Below are positions 1 through 8,099 of a DNA stretch of 64,000 nt, in pieces. Within the stretch, counting starts at the first letter, position 1; each line of letters starts with the position of its first letter. The notes beneath the pieces were generated by a model that was not told where the DNA came from, did not search any database, and saw only the letters and a list, made by a program, of their open reading frames with translations. Source of the DNA: Pseudomonas sp. Au-Pse12 (GTDB taxonomy: Bacteria; Pseudomonadota; Gammaproteobacteria; Pseudomonadales; Pseudomonadaceae); contig NZ_JAJTTH010000005.1 in the NCBI RefSeq assembly GCF_021341665.1, positions 248,001 through 312,000 on the forward strand, in the 5' to 3' direction. The position numbers and the translations under genes were made by a program.

Positions 1-1
1 C

Positions 2-40
2 TTGCTGGTGCAATGGGCGGCCCTGCCTACCCAGCATTGA
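2..40 (+). CDS. 3' end of an upstream gene (C-terminal 12 residues)
   Basis: An open frame enters from the left edge and reads LLVQWAALPTQH before a TGA at 38-40. It is followed by a hairpin and then tatD, so it looks like the end of the gene upstream of tatD. In Pseudomonas that position is usually holB or pilZ. The tail does not match the PilZ ending I know (THTM), so I leave it unnamed. Confidence 0.35.
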   Translation: MLVQWAALPTQH

Positions 41-70
41 CCCGCGGCGCCTAGAATCAACGCTGTTTCC

Positions 71-92
71 GCCCGGGTGCAGAGCCCGGGCC
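71..92 (+). terminator. GC-rich hairpin between the upstream gene and tatD
   Basis: A perfect 7-bp stem (GCCCGGG / CCCGGGC, 71-77 with 85-91) is followed by CTTTCATT. The T-tract is weak, so it is either an intrinsic terminator of modest strength or a processing hairpin. Confidence 0.45.
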
Positions 93-123
93 TTTCATTG
101 AACGGATGTAGTTGTAGCCTCCT

Positions 124-909
124 ATGCTCGTAGATTCCCATTGCCACCTTGATCGTCTCGACCTCGCCGCCCACGACGGCTCCCTGGATGCTGCGCTGGC
201 GGCGGCCCGCCAGCGTGGCGTCGGGCACTTCCTGTGTATCGGCGTCAGTGCCGAGAATGCCGCGGACGTCAAGGCTCTGGCCGACCGCTATGACGATGTC
301 GATTGCTCGGTGGGTGTGCATCCGCTGGATCTGCAGCCGGGCGCGGCGCCGGCCCTGGACTGGCTGCTGGGTGAGTTGAACCATCCGCGGGTGGTGGCCA
401 TCGGCGAGACTGGCCTGGACTATCACTACGAGCCGGAAGCCGCCGAACTGCAGCAGGCCTCGTTCCGCTTGCATCTGCAGGCCGCGCAGCAGACCGGCAA
501 ACCGGTGGTGGTGCATACCCGTGGTGCGCGTGCCGATACCCTGGCACTGTTGCGCGAGGCCGCCTTGCCCAATGCCGGGGTGCTGCATTGCTTTACCGAA
601 GACTGGGAAATGGCCAGGGCGGCCCTGGACCTGGGCTTCTATATTTCCCTCTCGGGGATCGTCACCTTCCGCAATGCCGATGCCCTGCGGGATGTGGCGC
701 GCCAGGTGCCGGCCGACCGGCTGCTGGTGGAAACCGATGCGCCTTACCTGGCGCCAATTCCGTATCGCGGCAAGCCCAACCTGCCGCAGTACGTGCGCGA
801 AGTGGCGGAGTTCCTGGCGATGCTGCGGGGGGAAAGCTACGAGGCCTTTGCCGAGCAGACCACGGCAAACTTCAAGCGTCTGTTCCCCCTGGCGCGAGTC
901 AGGGGCTGA
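124..909 (+). CDS. tatD: TatD family metal-dependent hydrolase / DNase
   Basis: The 261-residue protein is the usual length for TatD amidohydrolase-fold nucleases. The metal-ligand pattern is complete: HxH in DSHCHLD (residues 4-10), Glu95 in GETGLDYHY, His131, His155 in LHCF and Asp205 in ETDAPYLAP. The family cleaves DNA from 3' ends and acts in the cytoplasm in repair or DNA turnover; the exact substrate here is inferred. The ATG at 124 has only a poor upstream Shine-Dalgarno (AGCCTCCT), but the HxH motif begins four residues in, so no later start is possible. The sRNA RgsA converges on its 3' end. Confidence 0.93.
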   Translation: MLVDSHCHLDRLDLAAHDGSLDAALAAARQRGVGHFLCIGVSAENAADVKALADRYDDVDCSVGVHPLDLQPGAAPALDWLLGELNHPRVVAIGETGLDYHYEPEAAELQQASFRLHLQAAQQTGKPVVVHTRGARADTLALLREAALPNAGVLHCFTEDWEMARAALDLGFYISLSGIVTFRNADALRDVARQVPADRLLVETDAPYLAPIPYRGKPNLPQYVREVAEFLAMLRGESYEAFAEQTTANFKRLFPLARVRG

Positions 910-931
910 GGCGAGAGGCCAAATCGCAGGC

Positions 932-1049
932 AAAAAAAACCCGGGTTCTGGGGGGTGAATCCGGGTTAAGACCATTAGGAGTAAAACTAAGGCACGCGGT
1001 CCCTTGGTACCTTGATCGGCGTTTCACTTGGGGGAGATGTCCCGCCGAC
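932..1049 (-). ncRNA. rgsA: Small regulatory RNA RgsA (P16)
   Basis: On the minus strand a transcript of about 118 nt would start near 1049 and end in a strong intrinsic terminator: AACCCGG-ATTC pairs with GAA-CCCGGGTT, followed by a run of Us (A-tract at 932-939 on the plus strand). Position (between tatD and a TetR gene), orientation, length and terminator all match RgsA of P. aeruginosa and P. fluorescens as I know it. RgsA is an Hfq-associated, RpoS-dependent sRNA linked to Gac signalling and peroxide resistance. I identified it from context and structure, not by alignment. Confidence 0.8.
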
Positions 1050-1055
1050 AGTTGA

Positions 1056-1062
1056 AGTATTG
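1056..1062 (-). promoter_or_regulatory. RpoS-type -10 element of rgsA
   Basis: Read on the minus strand, CAATACT lies about 7 nt before the inferred RgsA start GTCGGCGGGACATC. It resembles the sigma-S extended -10 (CTATACT). There is no good -35 hexamer at the usual distance, which is common for RpoS promoters. Confidence 0.5.
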
Positions 1063-1084
1063 ATCACTATTGCGTTCAGTCCAG

Positions 1085-1678
1085 TTGCCCCTGCTCGTTT
1101 TTTAAACAAATTTGGAATACGCGCGCTTCGCTTGAGTTCTCATTTCCGTCATGTTGGCGGCTTTTTTCGGTAAAAACGTTGAATTCCCCGACGTTTTATC
1201 AACTTTACCTTCTGTTTTCCGGTTTTTCCTGTCGTTCGCTCACACAAGCTGTTGCAGTTTAAATTCTCGACAACCCTGATCCCATCAACGTCATCGATAG
1301 TTTCAGGGGGCGATCAAGGGCTGTGGATACCTTTCCTGATCCGGGGAAAGCGCCGGTTCTAGCACTTAATGATGAAATTGCGACTCATCGGGAGATTTTC
1401 GTCGTGGGTGGGGCTTGAGGGCAGGGTTGGTGCCTGCTGCAAGGGAATCTAGACTTTGTGGTCTGATCCGGGGCTTGCAGGGGCGTAATGTTTGCTATTT
1501 GAACGGCTTGCGACCCCCGTATTCACTGGTTTTTCCGGGCTTTTGGCGGCTGCGCAAGGTCGTCGCCAGGGGCGGCTTTTGTGCCAGAAACGCCAGCAAC
1601 GAAGGATGATCCGTGCATTTTGGCGCAAGTTAGGCATAATACGCGGCTTCGATTTTGACCCCGAACAGACCTTTTCTT
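1085..1678. other. Intergenic region between rgsA and the TetR gene
   Basis: About 600 bp with no convincing gene. Short frames here have poor codon character and no Shine-Dalgarno. The left part would carry upstream control of rgsA; the right end must hold the tetR promoter, where a CATAAT at 1635-1640 is a possible -10 without a clear -35. I see no repeats or RNA genes here. Confidence 0.5.
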
Positions 1679-2317
1679 ATGCAGAAAGAACCTCGTAAGG
1701 TCCGTGAGTTTCGTCGCCGCGAGCAAGAAATTCTCGATACCGCGCTCAAGCTGTTCCTCGAACAAGGTGAAGACAGTGTCACCGTCGAGATGATTGCGGA
1801 TGCCGTGGGTATCGGCAAAGGGACCATCTATAAGCATTTCAAGTCCAAGGCGGAGATCTACCTGCGGCTGATGCTCGACTACGAGCGTGACCTGAACGAG
1901 CTGCTGCACTCGGCCGATGTCGACAAGGACAAGGAGGCCCTGTCCCGGGCCTATTTCGAATTCCGCATGCGTGATCCGCAGCGCTACCGGTTGTTCGACC
2001 GCCTGGAAGAAAAGGTGGTCAAGGGCAACCAGGTGCCGGAGATGGTCGAGGAGCTGCACAAGATCCGTGCTTCCAACTTCGAGCGCCTGACCCTGCTGAT
2101 CAAGGGCCGCATCAGTGAAGGCAAGCTGGAGGATGTACCGCCGTACTTCCACTACTGTGCATCCTGGGCGCTGGTACATGGCGCAGTGGCGCTGTACCAC
2201 TCGCCGTTCTGGAGCAATGTGCTGGAAGATCAGGAAGGTTTCTTCCAGTTCCTGATGGATATCGGTGTGCGCATGGGCAACAAGCGCAAGCGCGACCCCG
2301 ACACCTCGAACAGCTAA
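1679..2317 (+). CDS. TetR family transcriptional regulator
   Basis: A 212-residue TetR-fold repressor. The N-terminal HTH lies at about residues 17-62, with the recognition-helix region VGIGKGTIYKHF (43-54) typical of the family. The rest is an all-helical ligand or dimerisation domain of unknown ligand. I chose the ATG at 1679 (MQKEPRKVREF) over the one at 1655 because the family consensus begins there, although neither has a good Shine-Dalgarno. It follows RgsA as in P. aeruginosa, where the orthologue is PA2957 (from memory). The target genes are unknown. Confidence 0.85.
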   Translation: MQKEPRKVREFRRREQEILDTALKLFLEQGEDSVTVEMIADAVGIGKGTIYKHFKSKAEIYLRLMLDYERDLNELLHSADVDKDKEALSRAYFEFRMRDPQRYRLFDRLEEKVVKGNQVPEMVEELHKIRASNFERLTLLIKGRISEGKLEDVPPYFHYCASWALVHGAVALYHSPFWSNVLEDQEGFFQFLMDIGVRMGNKRKRDPDTSNS

Positions 2318-2396
2318 GGCATTCAGTCGCTGTATTGCGCCATTGCCCATCTGTATGGCGCAGTGTCCGAGGAATATACTCAGGCATGGGACTTGC

Positions 2397-2424
2397 CAAA
2401 ACCTGATTTATGGGTCAGGTTTTG
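2397..2424. promoter_or_regulatory. Perfect inverted repeat upstream of the moaA-like gene
   Basis: CAAAACCTGA (2397-2406) and TCAGGTTTTG (2415-2424) form a perfect 10-bp inverted repeat with an 8-nt spacer, ending 32 bp before the moaA start. There is no T-tract after it, so it looks more like an operator or leader hairpin than a terminator. Confidence 0.5.
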
Positions 2425-2456
2425 CCCGGTTCCCCCTTCCTCCGCCGGAGTCATCC

Positions 2457-3425
2457 ATGATCGTTGATCGTCAAGGCAGGCGCTTTCGCAACTTGCGGAT
2501 CAGTCTGACGTCAGCCTGCAACTACGCCTGTACCTACTGCGTGCCCAACGGCAAGCGGCTGGTGGCTGCGCAGGACGAACTGTCGGCCGAAGCGATGGCT
2601 CGGGGCGTGGCGTATCTGATTGAAGCGGCCGGCATCGAACGCTTGCGCATCACCGGCGGTGAACCGCTGGTCAGCCCCAAGCTGGAAGCCTTCATGGGGG
2701 CGGTGGGGCGCATGGGGCTGGACGACATCAGCCTGACCACCAACGGCCAACTGCTGGCGCGCAAGCTGCCGTTGCTGGTGGAGGCGGGGATCCGCCGGAT
2801 CAACGTCTCCCTCGATACCCTGGATCCTGCCGCCTTTCGCAGCATCGCCCGTGGCGGCGACTTGGCCACGGTGCTCGATGGCATGCAGCAAGCACGCAGC
2901 GCCGGCTTGAAGATTAAGGTCAACATGGTGCCGCTGCGCGGGCAGAACCTGGATCAGGTGATGCCGCTGCTTGATTACTGCCTGGAGCGCGGCTACGAGC
3001 TGCGCTTTATCGAGTTGATGCGCATGGGGCACCTGGCCAGTGATGGCAACGCCTTCCTGCAACAGTTTGTCAGCCTGCAACAGTTGCTGGACCTGATCGG
3101 CCAGCGCTACGAATACCTGCAGGCCGACGCGCCGGTGGACGCTACCGCGGTGCGCTATGCGATCCCCGGGCGTGGTCATTTCGGCGTGATCGCCAACGAA
3201 AGCGTGCCGTTCTGCCGGACCTGCTCGCGCCTGCGGCTGTCCTCCACCGGCTGGTTGCATGGCTGCCTGTCGTCGAGCAATCGTCACTATGTTGGCGACC
3301 TGCTGGACAAGCCGCGCCACCAGGCTCTGCCGGCTTTGCAGCGTTTGCTGGTCAAGGCCCTTGGGGACAAGCAGGACCTGGCTTTTTCCGGCGGGGCCAC
3401 GGTGATGAAAATCATTGGTGGCTGA
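2457..3425 (+). CDS. moaA: GTP 3',8-cyclase MoaA-type radical SAM protein
   Basis: The 322-residue protein has both MoaA iron-sulfur sites. The N-terminal radical-SAM cluster is CNYACTYC (Cys21, 25, 28); the C-terminal cluster is Cys253, Cys256 and Cys270 in FCRTCSRLRLSSTGWLHGC. It also has GGEP at 67-70 and the terminal Gly-Gly needed for MoaA catalysis. The family converts GTP to 3',8-cyclo-dihydro-GTP, the first step of molybdenum cofactor synthesis. Pseudomonas often carries more than one moaA, so this may be a paralogue. No other moa/moe gene is adjacent. I chose the ATG at 2457 because the radical-SAM domain starts directly after it. Confidence 0.9.
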   Translation: MIVDRQGRRFRNLRISLTSACNYACTYCVPNGKRLVAAQDELSAEAMARGVAYLIEAAGIERLRITGGEPLVSPKLEAFMGAVGRMGLDDISLTTNGQLLARKLPLLVEAGIRRINVSLDTLDPAAFRSIARGGDLATVLDGMQQARSAGLKIKVNMVPLRGQNLDQVMPLLDYCLERGYELRFIELMRMGHLASDGNAFLQQFVSLQQLLDLIGQRYEYLQADAPVDATAVRYAIPGRGHFGVIANESVPFCRTCSRLRLSSTGWLHGCLSSSNRHYVGDLLDKPRHQALPALQRLLVKALGDKQDLAFSGGATVMKIIGG

Positions 3426-3525
3426 GGCTGCTTTGCGACGAATTTCCCTCAGGTCCGTAGCTGGCGCGGAAGCTGCATCTCGTGGCCATTCGCCGGTTTT
3501 CCGTCACCGGATTTTGGAGGGTAGG

Positions 3526-4128
3526 ATGCGTAGCCTGGTTTTGCTGCTGGCCTTTTTGGCGCTCGGCGGCTGCATGAATGTCAGTGATATGGGCGAAGGG
3601 GTGCGTTATCACCTGAGTGACGCGGGGGTGCTCGATCACAGTGATACTCGTCGGACCAGCTCGTTCCGCATTCAGCCGGATTCGTTCATTTTCATCGCTC
3701 AGGGGCATTTCGTGCCGCCTGGTGGCGCCTATCCGCGGCCTAACGTGGTGGCCGAAGAAGCGTTCAATGGCTTTGTCGAGTATTTCCCCATGGTGCGTCG
3801 GGCCAAGGCCCCCGAAGGCTTGAACGAAGCCATGGCCGAAGCTCGGGAAGTGGGGGCGCACTACCTGCTCTACGCTCGTTTCGCCAAGGCCGACGACCGT
3901 ATCGGCAACTCCGATGAGTGGCTGGACCAGGAAGCGGTGGACCGCCTGGGCGTCGATACCAGTACCATCCAGATCATGCTGATCGAAACCAGCACCCAGT
4001 ACCTGATCGATACAACACGTATTCGCAGTCGTGGCGGTTTACTGACGTTCCACGACAACAAGCCACAGGATTTGCTCGGCCCGCCCTTGCAGCAATACGC
4101 TCGCGGTTTGCTGGGCCTGAGCGACTGA
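3526..4128 (+). CDS. DUF4823-type lipoprotein
   Basis: The 200-residue protein starts at ATG 3526 after a Shine-Dalgarno GGAGGGTAGG. A lipoprotein signal peptide ends in LALGGC, giving lipidation at Cys16. The rest is soluble and resembles conserved Pseudomonas envelope lipoproteins placed in DUF4823. No enzymatic motif is visible. It probably sits in the outer or inner membrane facing the periplasm. The next gene begins 18 bp downstream on the same strand, so the two may be co-transcribed. Confidence 0.75.
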   Translation: MRSLVLLLAFLALGGCMNVSDMGEGVRYHLSDAGVLDHSDTRRTSSFRIQPDSFIFIAQGHFVPPGGAYPRPNVVAEEAFNGFVEYFPMVRRAKAPEGLNEAMAEAREVGAHYLLYARFAKADDRIGNSDEWLDQEAVDRLGVDTSTIQIMLIETSTQYLIDTTRIRSRGGLLTFHDNKPQDLLGPPLQQYARGLLGLSD

Positions 4129-4146
4129 TTGATTGAGGAGAGCGGC

Positions 4147-4710
4147 ATGAGTGGACCCGGCAAGGCCAACGACCTGTTGGCACAGATTCCCAAGGCTGAA
4201 AAAGGCCTGCCGCCGGTCCACCTGTGGAGCCCCGATTTCTGTGGCGATATCGACATGCGTATCGCCCGTGACGGCACCTGGTACTACCTGGGTACGCCGA
4301 TCGGTCGCAAACCCATGGTCAAGCTGTTCTCCACCATCATTCGCCGCGATGGCGATGACTATTTCCTCATCACCCCGGTGGAGAAGGTTGGCATCAAGGT
4401 CGACGATGCTCCCTTCGTCGCCGTGACCCTTGAAGTCGAAGGGCAGGGCGAGGCGCAGGTGCTGCGCTTCACCAGCAATGTCGACGAACCGGTGGTGGCC
4501 GACGGCGAGCACCCGCTGCGGGTGGAAATCGACCCGCTGACCCAGGAGCCGGCGCCTTACATCCTGGTGCGACACAACCTTGAGGCGCTGATCCATCGCA
4601 ACGTCTTCTACCAGTTGGTGGAGCTGGCGCAGACCCGCCAGATCGATGGCCGGAATTGGCTCGGAGTGTGGAGTTCCGGGGTGTTCTTTCCTATCGGTCT
4701 TGAGCCCTGA
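4147..4710 (+). CDS. DUF1285 family protein
   Basis: A 187-residue cytoplasmic protein without signal peptide or membrane segment. I chose the ATG at 4147 over the in-frame one at 4129 because GAGGAG sits at the right distance. The sequence ([20 protein letters not shown], later [15 protein letters not shown]) matches the DUF1285 family, small beta-rich proteins of unknown function conserved in proteobacteria. It follows the DUF4823 lipoprotein closely. Confidence 0.75.
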   Translation: MSGPGKANDLLAQIPKAEKGLPPVHLWSPDFCGDIDMRIARDGTWYYLGTPIGRKPMVKLFSTIIRRDGDDYFLITPVEKVGIKVDDAPFVAVTLEVEGQGEAQVLRFTSNVDEPVVADGEHPLRVEIDPLTQEPAPYILVRHNLEALIHRNVFYQLVELAQTRQIDGRNWLGVWSSGVFFPIGLEP

Positions 4711-4772
4711 CAGACGTTTCAGAGCCTTGTAAGAAGATATTTCTTGCTCTCGCTCCGGCGTTTCATGTATCA

Positions 4773-4800
4773 AATCGGACATGATCAAACATGTCCGATT
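4773..4800. promoter_or_regulatory. Operator-like palindrome spanning the gntR start codon
   Basis: AATCGGACATG (4773-4783) and CATGTCCGATT (4790-4800) form a perfect 11-bp inverted repeat with a 6-nt spacer, and the ATG at 4781 lies inside the left arm. Upstream, TTGCTC (4744-4749) could be a -35 with a poor -10 near 4767, which would put transcription start close to the ATG. This is the geometry of an autoregulatory GntR operator. Confidence 0.65.
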
Positions 4801-5494
4801 CGATAAGAAAACAAGAGTGGTCGACGAACTGATCCGGCGCATAGAAAGCGGTCTGCTGGAAGACGGTTTTCAATTGCCGGGCGAGCATCAGTTGGCCGAG
4901 GAATTCGGTGTCAGCCGCGGCACCTTGCGCGAGGCCCTGGCCGAGCTCAAGCGCCGCAACTACATCGCCACGCAAAGCGGTGTCGGCTCCATCGTCACCT
5001 TCGATGGAGTGGCCCTGGACCAGCATCATGGCTGGGCTCAGGCCCTGGCCGACAGCGGTGCGCTGGTCAATACCGAAGTGTTGCGCCTGGAGGCGATCCG
5101 GCGTCCGGATCTCAAGCATCGCCTGGGCACCGACCAGTTCATTGCCCTCGATCGCCGGCGCCGCAGCACCGATGGCCGGGTGCTGTCCCTGGAGCGTTCG
5201 CTGATTCCGGCTTCCGGCGAGCTGGAAGGCCTGCCCCGGGTCGGCCTGATCGATGATTCCCTGACCATTACCCTGGCCGCCTACGGCTACATTGGCGAGC
5301 GCGGCGATCAATGGATCGGCGCCGAACCCTTGAACGCCGAGGACGCCGAATTGCTGGGGCGGGCGCCGGGTGAAGTATTTCTCAAGGCCCTGCGCACCAC
5401 CTACGACCGCCAGGGGCGCTTCATGGAGCAGGTCGAGAGCCTGCTGGACCCGCAGCATTTCCGCATGCACCTGCAATTTGGGGAGTCGCGGTGA
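4781..5494 (+). CDS. GntR family (HutC/UTRA) transcriptional regulator
   Basis: A 237-residue regulator with a winged-helix GntR domain at about residues 8-72 (LPGEHQLAEEFGVSRGTLRE) and a C-terminal UTRA ligand-binding domain at about 90-230. It is the first gene of an operon with the next three genes and overlaps the hydrolase gene by 4 bp, so it very likely controls them. The start codon lies in a perfect palindrome and has no recognisable Shine-Dalgarno, which suggests leaderless or weak translation and autoregulation. The arrangement parallels E. coli yegW. The effector is probably the transported nucleoside-like compound or its phosphate (inference). Confidence 0.88.
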   Translation: MIKHVRFDKKTRVVDELIRRIESGLLEDGFQLPGEHQLAEEFGVSRGTLREALAELKRRNYIATQSGVGSIVTFDGVALDQHHGWAQALADSGALVNTEVLRLEAIRRPDLKHRLGTDQFIALDRRRRSTDGRVLSLERSLIPASGELEGLPRVGLIDDSLTITLAAYGYIGERGDQWIGAEPLNAEDAELLGRAPGEVFLKALRTTYDRQGRFMEQVESLLDPQHFRMHLQFGESR

Positions 5495-6489
5495 ACAGGT
5501 CGCAGCGAGCCCTCGGCGCGTTCTACGGGCTGGCCCTGGGGGACGCGTTGGGCATGCCGACCCAGTCCCTGAGCCGGGAACAGATCCAGCAGCATTTTGG
5601 TGTTATCCGGACGTTGGAGGATGCCGGCCCGGACCAGCCGATTGCCCCTAACATGCCCCGCGGCTCCATCACCGACGATACCGAGCAGGCGATCCTGGTG
5701 GGGCGCCTGCTGGTCCAGGGCCAAGGCCGGATCGCCCCGGCGGCACTGGCCCAGAGCCTGATCGAATGGGAAGCGCAGATGCAGGCCAAGGGTTCCCAGG
5801 ACCTGCTGGGCCCTTCCACCAAGCGCGCGATTGAACTGATCCTCGCCGGTGAGTCGGTGGAGGAGGCGGGCCGCTATGGCACCACCAATGGCGCCGCGAT
5901 GCGCATCACTCCGGTGGGCATCGCGGCCGACGTGGCCCGGCCCGAGGCTTTTCTCCAGGCCGTGGTCGAGGCCTGCCAGGTGACGCACAACACCAGCCTG
6001 GGTATTTCCAGCGCGGCCGCGGTGGCGGCGGTGGTGTCCGCCGGGATCAATGGGCTGCCCCTGGCCGAGGCATTGGCCTTGGGCGTTCAGGTTGCCCGGC
6101 AAGCGCAGGGCCGGGGCCATTGGGTGGCCGGCGCGACTATCGCTGCCCGGCTGGAATGGACCAGCACGCTGCGCGTTGATGGCGACCGGGAAGGTTTCGC
6201 GCGGATGCTCTACGAGTTGATCGGCACCTCGGTGGCTTCCCAGGAGTCGGTGGTGGTGAGTTTCGCCCTGGCCCGGCAAGTTGCCCTGGGCCAGCTACCG
6301 GCCTTCGAGGCGCTGTGCATGGCCGCCGGCCTTGGGGGCGACACCGACACCATCGCGGCGATTCTCGGCGCCATGCTCGGTGCCTGCCTCGGGATGGAGA
6401 TCTGGCCCGCCGAACTGATCGCACAGGTGCGAAAGGTCAATGAACTGGAGCTGCAGCCTCTGGTAGAACAGCTGCTGGCGTTGCGATAA
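5491..6489 (+). CDS. ADP-ribosylglycohydrolase family protein
   Basis: A 332-residue all-helical protein of the DraG/ARH superfamily. The di-metal site motifs are present: GDALG (17-21), TDDT (61-64), NGAAMRI (133-139) and GGDTDT (282-287). The family hydrolyses N- or O-glycosidic ribosyl bonds. Start is GTG at 5491 with GGGGAG upstream, overlapping the regulator stop (GTGA). Its setting between a UTRA regulator, a nucleobase-type permease and a PfkB kinase suggests catabolism of a small ribosyl compound, as proposed for E. coli YegU, rather than removal of ADP-ribose from proteins. That role is inference. Confidence 0.88.
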   Translation: MNRSQRALGAFYGLALGDALGMPTQSLSREQIQQHFGVIRTLEDAGPDQPIAPNMPRGSITDDTEQAILVGRLLVQGQGRIAPAALAQSLIEWEAQMQAKGSQDLLGPSTKRAIELILAGESVEEAGRYGTTNGAAMRITPVGIAADVARPEAFLQAVVEACQVTHNTSLGISSAAAVAAVVSAGINGLPLAEALALGVQVARQAQGRGHWVAGATIAARLEWTSTLRVDGDREGFARMLYELIGTSVASQESVVVSFALARQVALGQLPAFEALCMAAGLGGDTDTIAAILGAMLGACLGMEIWPAELIAQVRKVNELELQPLVEQLLALR

Positions 6490-6632
6490 GCCGCCTTTCA
6501 GGTACGGGCCACAGCCTTTGCGGCCCGGTTGCCAAGAGCTAGGGAAAGCGACAACACGGCCAGGAATGCCGGGATGTTCTGTGACTTCCGAAATTGCCAA
6601 ACACCATAACAACGGCAACAGGAGTTTTATCC

Positions 6633-8099
6633 ATGAGTTCATCCACGGCAGCATCTGGCGCCGGGCAACTGGAAACCCGCGGTATCGAGCCGGTGCCCGA
6701 GGCCGAGTGCGACGGTCATCCCCTGCAGCTTTTCTGGGTCTGGTTCGCGGCCAACATCAGCATTCTCGGCTTGCCCTTGGGGGCGACCCTGGTGGCATTT
6801 CGCGGCCTGTCGATCTGGCAGGTGCTGCTGGTGGCCATTCTGGGGTCGGTGGGTTCGTTTGCCGTGGTCGGCTTGATCTCGGTTGCCGGTCGACGCGGGC
6901 GGGCCCCGAGCCTGACGCTGTCCCGGGCGATCTTCGGGGTGCGCGGCAATATCGGCCCGACCCTGGTGTCGATGCTTTCGCGGGTTGGCTGGGAGACGGT
7001 CAATACCACCACGGCGGCCTTTGTCCTGTTGTCCCTGAGTTCGATCCTGTTCCAGACCCCGGCGTCGGCCAAGGATGCGCCCCTGCTGACCCTGCTGTTC
7101 ATCGGCATCTTCGTGCTGATGACCTTGAGCGTCTCCGGCCTGGGCCACGCCACCTTGCTGGTGATCCAGAAGTGGGCCACTTACGGTTTTGGCGCGCTGA
7201 ACGTTCTGGTGGGCGGTTTCCTCTGCGCCACCATCGACTGGGCCGCGGTATTCAATGCCGCGCCGGCCCCCATGAGCGCGATGATCATCGGTGTCGGCAC
7301 CATGGCGGCGGGTACCGGGATTGGCTGGGCCAGCTCCGGGGCCGACATGTCGCGCTACCAGCACCGTTCGGTGACGGCCGGGCGCCTGGTGGCTTCGGCG
7401 GCGTTCGGCGCCGGCATTCCGCTGGTGCTGCTGATTACCCTGGGTGGCCTGCTGTCGGTGGGCAACGATCACCTGGCCTCGGCGGTGGACCCGATCATCG
7501 CGATCCGCGACATGCTGCCAACCTGGATGGCCGTGCCGTACCTGATCGCTGCCTTTGGCGGCCTGCTGCTTTCCAACAATCTGTCGGTGTATTCGGCCGG
7601 CCTCACCGCGCTGACCCTGGGCCTCAAGGTCAAGCGGGTCTACGCGGTGCTGGTGGATATCGTGGCGATCTTCCTCGGCTCGATCTACTTCATGCTGATT
7701 GCCGACAGCTTCTACGGCCCTTTCATCAGCTTCATCTCCCTGCTGGCCGTGCCGATCACCGCCTGGGTGGGGATTTTCGTGGTGGACCTGATCCATCGTC
7801 ATTACTACAGCGCCGATGACTTGCTCAACGTCGGCCCGAGCAGCGCCTACTGGTACCAGGGCGGCATCGAGTGGCGGGCCTTTGGCGCCTGGGTGCTGGC
7901 CATTGTCCTGGGTTTCTGTTTCACCACCATCGGCACCACTGCCGAAGATGTCTGGTTTACCGGGCCGCTGGCGGATTCCTGGCTGGGCCATAACGGCTTG
8001 GGCTGGATCGTCACGTTCCTGGTGGCTGGCGGCGGTTATGGCTTGCTGGGCGGTGCCCGGGATCGGCGCGCTGCCTTTGCCGAGCGCGCCAATGCCTAG
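6633..8099 (+). CDS. NCS1 family purine/cytosine-type permease
   Basis: A 488-residue integral membrane protein with about 12 hydrophobic segments and a hydrophilic N-terminal tail of about 40 residues. It belongs to the nucleobase:cation symporter-1 family, which imports cytosine, purines, hydantoins, thiamine or nucleosides. I chose ATG 6633 because CAGGAG lies 9 bp upstream. It is the third gene of the gntR operon, 143 bp after the hydrolase gene, and its last 8 bases overlap the kinase gene. It probably brings in the compound that the hydrolase and kinase process (inference). Confidence 0.88.
   Translation: MSSSTAASGAGQLETRGIEPVPEAECDGHPLQLFWVWFAANISILGLPLGATLVAFRGLSIWQVLLVAILGSVGSFAVVGLISVAGRRGRAPSLTLSRAIFGVRGNIGPTLVSMLSRVGWETVNTTTAAFVLLSLSSILFQTPASAKDAPLLTLLFIGIFVLMTLSVSGLGHATLLVIQKWATYGFGALNVLVGGFLCATIDWAAVFNAAPAPMSAMIIGVGTMAAGTGIGWASSGADMSRYQHRSVTAGRLVASAAFGAGIPLVLLITLGGLLSVGNDHLASAVDPIIAIRDMLPTWMAVPYLIAAFGGLLLSNNLSVYSAGLTALTLGLKVKRVYAVLVDIVAIFLGSIYFMLIADSFYGPFISFISLLAVPITAWVGIFVVDLIHRHYYSADDLLNVGPSSAYWYQGGIEWRAFGAWVLAIVLGFCFTTIGTTAEDVWFTGPLADSWLGHNGLGWIVTFLVAGGGYGLLGGARDRRAAFAERANA

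Noticed and set aside
1415..1637. Short frames of 62-64 codons between rgsA and tetR
   Set aside because: No Shine-Dalgarno, unusual composition and overlap on both strands; no protein family recognised.
2397..2456. Molybdenum cofactor riboswitch upstream of moaA
   Set aside because: The leader is too short and has only one simple hairpin, without the conserved multi-stem core.
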